The notes under the pieces are model-generated. The model saw nothing but the letters and a program-made list of their open reading frames with translations. It searched no databases and had not been told where the DNA came from. From Bacteroidales bacterium UBA6828 (GTDB lineage: Bacteria; Bacteroidota; Bacteroidia; Bacteroidales; Paludibacteraceae), in the NCBI GenBank assembly GCA_002452095.1, contig DKEG01000061.1, positions 1-9,767 of the forward strand: a stretch of DNA of 9,767 nt. Direction: 5' to 3'. How positions within the stretch are numbered: the stretch's first letter is position 1; each line of letters opens with the position of its first letter. Made by a program: the position numbers and the translations under genes. Positions 6,476-9,767 of the stretch are shown piece after piece.

Positions 6476-7172
6476 CTGCGCCACTCTGCAAGTCCCCCTT
6501 TGAAGGGGGATTAGGGGGTCCTACAATAATTACGATTTCGCCTTTGGCTTCGCGCTCCTTGAAAGAGGCAATGAGTTCAGCGAGAGTGCCTCTTCTTGTT
6601 TCTTCAAATTTCTTGCTGATCTCGCGGCTGACAGAGGCGCGACGGTCGGCACCGAGATACTCCGCCAGTTGCTCCAACGTTTTTTGCAGGCGGAAGGGCG
6701 ACTCGTAGATGATCATCGTGTGAGTCTGTTCGGCGAGTTGCTGCAAGCGGGTCTGCCGTCCTTTCTTCTGCGGGAGGAAGCCCTCGAACCAGAACCGGTC
6801 GCAAGGCAAACCGCTGTCCACCAAGGCGGGTACGAAAGCCGTAGCCCCCGGCAGGCATTGCACCTCCACACCCCGCTCCACACAGGCACGCACAAGCATA
6901 AAACCGGGGTCGGAAATACCCGGCGTACCAGCATCGGAAACCAACGCCACGTTCATTCCCGCCGCAATACGCTCCGCCATAGCATCGGAGGTCTCGTGCT
7001 CGTTGAACTTATGGTGCGCCTTGAGGGGCGTATGGATGTCGTAGTGCTTGAGCAGCACCGACGAGGTGCGGGTGTCCTCAGCCAGAATCAGATCCGCCTC
7101 TTTCAACACCCGCAACGCACGCAGCGTAATATCTTCCAAGTTACCGACGGGGGTCGGGACTACATACAACAT
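6465..7172 (-). CDS. rsmI: 16S rRNA (cytidine(1402)-2'-O)-methyltransferase
   Basis: RsmI uses S-adenosylmethionine to methylate the 2'-OH of C1402 of 16S rRNA, in the ribosomal P site. The protein is 235 residues of the tetrapyrrole (corrin/porphyrin) methylase fold. Motifs: VPTPVGNLEDIT (5-16), AEDTRTS (31-37), VSDAGTPGISDPG (78-90), PGATAFVPALVDSGLP (108-123) and the final strand KGEIVIIV (210-217). The ATG at 7172 precedes the standard LYVVPTPVGNL start. Residues 218-235 (GPPNPPSKGDLQSG...) are translated from the inverted repeat of the DUF559 module: the codon for residue 218 is the first of the arm. The original C-terminus therefore probably ended near residue 218. It starts 23 bp after the upstream hypothetical gene and is likely in one transcription unit with it. 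Confidence 0.96.
   Translation of the reverse strand: MLYVVPTPVGNLEDITLRALRVLKEADLILAEDTRTSSVLLKHYDIHTPLKAHHKFNEHETSDAMAERIAAGMNVALVSDAGTPGISDPGFMLVRACVERGVEVQCLPGATAFVPALVDSGLPCDRFWFEGFLPQKKGRQTRLQQLAEQTHTMIIYESPFRLQKTLEQLAEYLGADRRASVSREISKKFEETRRGTLAELIASFKEREAKGEIVIIVGPPNPPSKGDLQSGADDE
6483..6521 (+). repeat. Inverted-repeat arm (rsmI-side end of the DUF559 module)
   Basis: On the plus strand it reads ACTCTGCAAG, TCCCCCTTTGAAGGGGGA, TTAGGGGGTCC, matching the opposite-strand arm at 6060-6101 apart from three small indels and a few substitutions. The central CCCCCTTTGAAGGGGG forms a hairpin. Read on the minus strand it encodes the extra C-terminal residues of RsmI (from GPPNPPSKGD). Confidence 0.9.
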
Positions 7173-7198
7173 AATTATGAATGAATAATTATGAATTA
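7171..7198. repeat. 14-bp near-perfect direct repeat filling the rsmI / hypothetical spacer
   Basis: ATAATTATGAATGA (7171-7184) and ATAATTATGAATTA (7185-7198) differ at one base. Together they fill the 23-bp spacer, including the stop codon of the hypothetical gene (7196-7198). The end, AATTATGAATTAGG (7187-7200), occurs again at 9677-9690, and ATGAATTAGG occurs inverted at 7922-7931. Confidence 0.8.
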
Positions 7199-7912
7199 GG
7201 CAAAACGGCGGTGGAGGGCATTGACAAACAGTTCGTAACTCGGCTGTTCTTTGTCCCAGTTGAAATGCTTGTTGATATACGCCATTGCCTCGTCGAAAGA
7301 AGACAGACCGTTGAGGTCGGCAATGGTGCGCTGCATTAGTTCGCCGTTCTTGCCGAACAACTCGCGCTGGTAGAGGAAACGGTCGCCGATAGAGATTGCC
7401 TGCTTCAGGTCGCTCACGGGTTGCCCGTAAGCCGTAGAGGCTTTGGGTGCCTCGGCAGGAACGGGTTCCGCCGGAGCAGACGCAGATTCCGATTTCTGTT
7501 CCGCCTGTACAGGCTCTGCTGCCACAGGTTCCTCTTTCTCCTCTATTAGTGGTGCCGGTTCCTCTTGCGGTTCTTCTATCGCCTCAGCGGGAGTTTCCTC
7601 TTCCGGTTCGGGAACGGAAGCGGGTTCTTCCGCTGCCACTTCCGCGGTCTCCTGTTCAGGTTCCTCGGTGTCGTCATCGTTCATCAGGAGTTCCACCTCC
7701 ACTTCGGGTTCCTCCGCCATCGTGGGGCGGGCTTCCACCTCTACGAGGCGTTGCTCCAGTTCCTCCAGCAGGTCGCGCTGCACAGCCAAGGCGGCATTGG
7801 CAGCGTTGAGGCTTTTTTGCAGTTCCTCTATCGTCTTGTCCAGTTGAGCGATGCGCTTCTCCAAACCGGCGGAGTAGGTCGCAATCGCCTGTATAAAATG
7901 TCCGTTATCCAT
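7196..7912 (-). CDS. Hypothetical protein: coiled coil, acidic E/P/A linker, compact C-terminal domain
   Basis: I do not recognise a named family. The 238-residue protein has three parts. Residues about 14-62 form a likely coiled coil (LEKRIAQLDKTIEELQKSL..). Residues 64-163 are a disordered, strongly acidic linker rich in Glu, Pro and Ala. Residues 165-238 (VSDLKQAISIGDRFLYQREL to YELFVNALHRRFA) form a compact, mixed-charge domain with no membrane segment or signal peptide. I recall similar 'DLKKAISINDRF.FQRELF' C-terminal domains in uncharacterised Bacteroidota proteins, but cannot give a function. The ATG at 7912 is the first start after the POT stop, 35 bp upstream. It lies between the POT gene and rsmI in the same direction and is likely co-transcribed. 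A cytoplasmic scaffold role would be a guess. Confidence 0.85.
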   Translation of the reverse strand: MDNGHFIQAIATYSAGLEKRIAQLDKTIEELQKSLNAANAALAVQRDLLEELEQRLVEVEARPTMAEEPEVEVELLMNDDDTEEPEQETAEVAAEEPASVPEPEEETPAEAIEEPQEEPAPLIEEKEEPVAAEPVQAEQKSESASAPAEPVPAEAPKASTAYGQPVSDLKQAISIGDRFLYQRELFGKNGELMQRTIADLNGLSSFDEAMAYINKHFNWDKEQPSYELFVNALHRRFA

Positions 7913-7924
7913 CTGTTAAATCCT

Positions 7925-7952
7925 AATTCATCATTCGCAATTTGCCATTAGC
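7925..7952. repeat. Degenerate 7-bp periodic repeat in the POT / hypothetical spacer
   Basis: Four consecutive 7-mers, aattcat, cattcgc, aatttgc and cattagc, share ATT at positions 2-4, and the last three share GC at the end (NATTNGC). They cover most of the 35-bp spacer and the POT stop codon (7948-7950). The period is visible but the copies are too diverged to be certain. Confidence 0.5.
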
Positions 7953-9519
7953 ACGCCACTTTCTCGAGCCACTTGACCATACCGAGCATTACGCCCATCG
8001 AAACGAGGCATACCCCCAAGAATACAGCCCAGCAGTACTCAATAGGCCAAGCGTTGTACATCACCGGACCGACCCAGATTATCAGGTTGCCGAGAGCCGT
8101 TGCCCCCAACCAGAGTCCCTGGCAGAGACCTACCATATGGCGCGGAGCCACCTTGCTGACAAAGGACAGACCGAGCGGCGAAATAAACAACTCTGCCACC
8201 GTGAGAAAGAAATACGTAACCACCAGCACCCACGGACCTGCTTTGGTCAGCCCAGCAGCCGCCATCTGCTCTGCGTCCATTGCACGGAAATCCGTACCCG
8301 AAGGATAGCCCTCGATAGCCGAAAAGATAGTAAGGAACAAATAAGCGCAAGCGGCGATACCCATACCGATAGCAATCTTGCGCGGGGTGGAGATAGCCTT
8401 GCCTTTGCGAGCCAATGCCGAGAAGATCCACATAATCACAGGGGTCAGCACAATCACAAAGAACGGATTGAGAGCCTGCCAAATCTCGGGCGCAATAGAC
8501 TGTGTTACCACAAAGTCGCGTGCAAAAACCGACAGCGACTGCCCATTCTGGTGGAAACTGAACCAGAAGAAAATAGCCACACCGAGTACGGCAAACAGTG
8601 CATACATACGTTGCTTAATCTCATGAGCCATAGCGGCTTTCTCGGCTGCGGTATAATTGGTTGTATTGCCGGTTTCTTTCTTCGCAGGCTGCGGGAACAT
8701 CTTTTTGGTGCAAAGGAAAATCACCAGCGAAAGCAACATCGCCGCCACCGAAGCAATGAACGAATAGTGGATACCCGTATTGAACACATTGATATAATCG
8801 TGGCAGAAAGCCGCATTATCTACAAAATTGTATCCGCTGCCGAGTACTTGCTGCATAGTCTCGGTGAACTTGGTGGTAACCACGCCGTCAGCCAGATACT
8901 GGTGACAGAGCGCAGGCATATCCGCATTGTAAACGAGGTCGTGCGCCTTGAGCCACCACTGGCGGAGCAACGGAGCCACAAACGGTGCAATCAGACCGCC
9001 GATATTGATAAATACGTAGAAAATCTGGAAACCCGAGTCGCGTTTGTCTTTTGCCTGAGCCAATGCTTCCGGACTTTCTTTGGCAGCCTCAGCCTCCAAC
9101 TCATCGTACATCTTGCCCACAATGGCTTGCAGGTTGCCCTTGAACAGACCGTTGCCGAAAGCAATCATCAGCAACGCTACGCAGGTGAATACCAATATGC
9201 CCCACCATTCGCCGTTGCCGTCAGCCGAACTGAAAACCGGCACCGACAGGGCGACATAGCCCAATGCCATAATAATCAATCCCCACTGAATAGTCTTGTT
9301 GTAGTTCTGCGTTTTGTCGGCAATCAAACCGCCAACGAGACTCAGCACGTAGATACCGCAATAGAACACGGAATAGATCAGACCGGCCGTACCGTCGGAG
9401 AGACCGAATTTAGAAACAAGGAACAGCAGCAGCACTGCATTCATAATGTAGTAGCCGAAACGCTCGCCCATATTCGCCAGGGCGGCAGGTATCAAACCTT
9501 TAGGGTGATTTTTGAACAT
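7948..9519 (-). CDS. Proton-dependent peptide transporter, POT/PTR2 family (MFS)
   Basis: A 523-residue inner-membrane symporter, probably taking up di- or tripeptides with protons. Motifs in order: NMGERFGYY (16-24) at the ExxER position; GGLIADK (63-69), the MFS loop 2-3 motif; FGNGLFKGNLQAIVG (121-135); RDSGFQIFYVFINIGGLIAP (160-179), a PTR2 signature; FFWFSFHQNGQSLSVFA (317-333); NPFFVIVLTPV (351-361); and ELFISPLGLSFVSKVAP (443-459). At least 12 hydrophobic segments are present, with a long periplasm- or loop-like insert at about 190-245. The first Glu of ExxER is Asn16 here, as I recall for other Bacteroidota members. The ATG at 9519 (MFKNHPKGL) is the usual family start, after an A-rich leader (CACTAAAAAAAACAATACCTT). 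It heads the visible operon-like run. Confidence 0.93.
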   Translation of the reverse strand: MFKNHPKGLIPAALANMGERFGYYIMNAVLLLFLVSKFGLSDGTAGLIYSVFYCGIYVLSLVGGLIADKTQNYNKTIQWGLIIMALGYVALSVPVFSSADGNGEWWGILVFTCVALLMIAFGNGLFKGNLQAIVGKMYDELEAEAAKESPEALAQAKDKRDSGFQIFYVFINIGGLIAPFVAPLLRQWWLKAHDLVYNADMPALCHQYLADGVVTTKFTETMQQVLGSGYNFVDNAAFCHDYINVFNTGIHYSFIASVAAMLLSLVIFLCTKKMFPQPAKKETGNTTNYTAAEKAAMAHEIKQRMYALFAVLGVAIFFWFSFHQNGQSLSVFARDFVVTQSIAPEIWQALNPFFVIVLTPVIMWIFSALARKGKAISTPRKIAIGMGIAACAYLFLTIFSAIEGYPSGTDFRAMDAEQMAAAGLTKAGPWVLVVTYFFLTVAELFISPLGLSFVSKVAPRHMVGLCQGLWLGATALGNLIIWVGPVMYNAWPIEYCWAVFLGVCLVSMGVMLGMVKWLEKVAC

Positions 9520-9560
9520 AAGGTATTGTTTTTTTTAGTGATTATTTCCCGTTGTATTTT

Positions 9561-9593
9561 GTTATAGGATCGTTATAGGATGGTTATAGGATA
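9561..9593. repeat. 11-bp tandem repeat, 3 copies, upstream of the POT gene
   Basis: gttataggatc, gttataggatg, gttataggata: ten of eleven bases are identical in all copies, and only the last base varies. It lies 42-74 bp upstream of the POT ATG, in the likely leader or promoter area. No Bacteroidota-type TAnnTTTG box was seen on the minus strand there. Confidence 0.95.
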
Positions 9594-9604
9594 GAGGGGG
9601 CTAC

Positions 9605-9632
9605 GCATTGTGCATTGTGCATTGTGCATTGT
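9605..9632. repeat. 7-bp tandem repeat, 4 exact copies
   Basis: Unit gcattgt at 9605-9611, 9612-9618, 9619-9625 and 9626-9632 without mismatch, in the non-coding region upstream of the POT gene. Confidence 0.95.
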
Positions 9633-9637
9633 TTGTC

Positions 9638-9670
9638 TATCCACCTTATATCCTCCTTACATCCACCTTA
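9638..9670. repeat. 11-bp tandem repeat, 3 copies
   Basis: tatccacctta (9638-9648), tatcctcctta (9649-9659) and catccacctta (9660-9670). Each copy differs from the first at no more than one base. The unit is unrelated to the 11-mer at 9561-9593. Confidence 0.93.
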
Positions 9671-9689
9671 CTTTTCAATTATGAATTAG

Positions 9690-9758
9690 GAATGAAGAAT
9701 ATTATATGCTACTTTTTCCCTGTGGATACCCTGAGGATAGCAGGAACATTCTTCATTC
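9690..9758. repeat. 14-bp inverted repeat (13/14) around a 41-bp centre
   Basis: gaatgaagaatatt (9690-9703) is the reverse complement of aacattcttcattc (9745-9758) except at one base. A second inverted pair, tgcta (9707-9711) and tagca (9738-9742), lies inside. The right arm is part of a 7-bp array that runs off the window. It could form a hairpin at the 3' end of a gene beyond the edge. Confidence 0.6.
9718..9739. repeat. 11-bp tandem repeat, 2 copies
   Basis: ccctgtggata (9718-9728) is followed directly by ccctgaggata (9729-9739), with one mismatch. It lies in the centre of the inverted repeat at 9690-9758. Confidence 0.75.
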
Positions 9759-9767
9759 TTCATTCTT
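9747..9767. repeat. 7-bp tandem repeat, at least 3 exact copies, cut by the window edge
   Basis: Unit cattctt at 9747-9753, 9754-9760 and 9761-9767. The array ends exactly at the window edge, so more copies may follow. Confidence 0.9.

Larger units (their letters stand above)
6060..6521 (-). mobile_element. Candidate minimal mobile module: DUF559 nuclease gene between ~40-bp inverted repeats
   Basis: A 462-bp unit with inverted arms at 6060-6101 and 6483-6521, and almost nothing between them but a DUF559 endonuclease-like gene. Both arms read (in the arm orientation) ACTCTGCAA, then a CCCCC..GGGGG palindrome, then AGGGGGTCC, with three small indels between them. A 60-base sample inside (6181-6240) has 24 G+C, against 36 in a sample of the neighbouring flippase (5641-5700), which fits a separate origin. 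No transposase and no target-site duplication are visible: the bases just outside the arms differ. Alternatives are a gene that merely sits between two copies of a widespread intergenic repeat, or a fixed relic. The repeats are certain; mobility is inferred. Confidence 0.5.

Noticed and set aside
6476..6484. GTG start for DUF559 at 6484
   Set aside because: ATG codons follow at 6475 and 6472, and the added residues bring no family match. It cannot be fully excluded.
7942..9567. Very long plus-strand open frame (541 codons), longer than the gene opposite it
   Set aside because: The minus strand carries a full set of POT motifs. The plus-strand translation is rich in His, Gln and Arg with no recognisable domain, as expected from antisense reading of a codon-biased gene.
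9561..9767. Possible CRISPR array
   Set aside because: The units are 7 or 11 bp, directly adjacent with no spacers, and differ between arrays; no cas gene is present.

Overview
The window looks like a core stretch of a Bacteroidales (Bacteroidota) chromosome. The evidence is a lipoprotein signal peptide with a Bacteroidota-style lipobox, a POT transporter with the NMGERFGYY start typical of that phylum, a 'SLAKDTVIYGLSSIVGKFLN' flippase, tandem FKBP genes, and A-rich leaders instead of strong Shine-Dalgarno sites. Every convincing gene lies on the minus strand, so transcription runs from 9767 towards 1.

In transcription order: a POT/PTR2 peptide transporter (7948-9519); an unrecognised coiled-coil protein with an acidic linker (7196-7912); rsmI, a 16S rRNA 2'-O-methyltransferase (6465-7172); a small DUF559 endonuclease-like gene (6068-6475) inside a pair of ~40-bp inverted repeats; a polysaccharide flippase (4551-6071); the riboflavin synthase alpha-chain gene (3998-4615); a cytoplasmic FKBP isomerase (3236-3820); a lipoprotein FKBP isomerase with a duplicated N-terminal module (1932-3176); a second, divergent flippase (361-1878); and the start of truA (1-248, running off the edge). 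From the POT gene to the ribE gene, genes overlap or are 23-35 bp apart, so co-transcription is plausible. The lower half has short spacers of 53-177 bp.

Two things stand out. First, the DUF559 gene sits in a compact ~460-bp module. Its two ends are inverted copies of one GC-tract palindrome, and its base composition is AT-richer than its neighbours. The outer arm supplies the last codons of rsmI; the inner arm supplies the DUF559 stop and the flippase start. This looks like a minimal mobile or formerly mobile nuclease element that has become part of the operon. Second, most spacers contain very short tandem repeats with recurring unit lengths (11, 7 or 9 bp) but unrelated unit sequences. The densest cluster is 9561-9767, upstream of the POT gene. 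One 11-bp array forms the 3' end and stop codon of a flippase gene.

I saw no tRNA, rRNA, CRISPR array or classical IS element. No non-coding stretch exceeds 300 bases; the longest, 9520-9767, is filled mainly by the repeats described.
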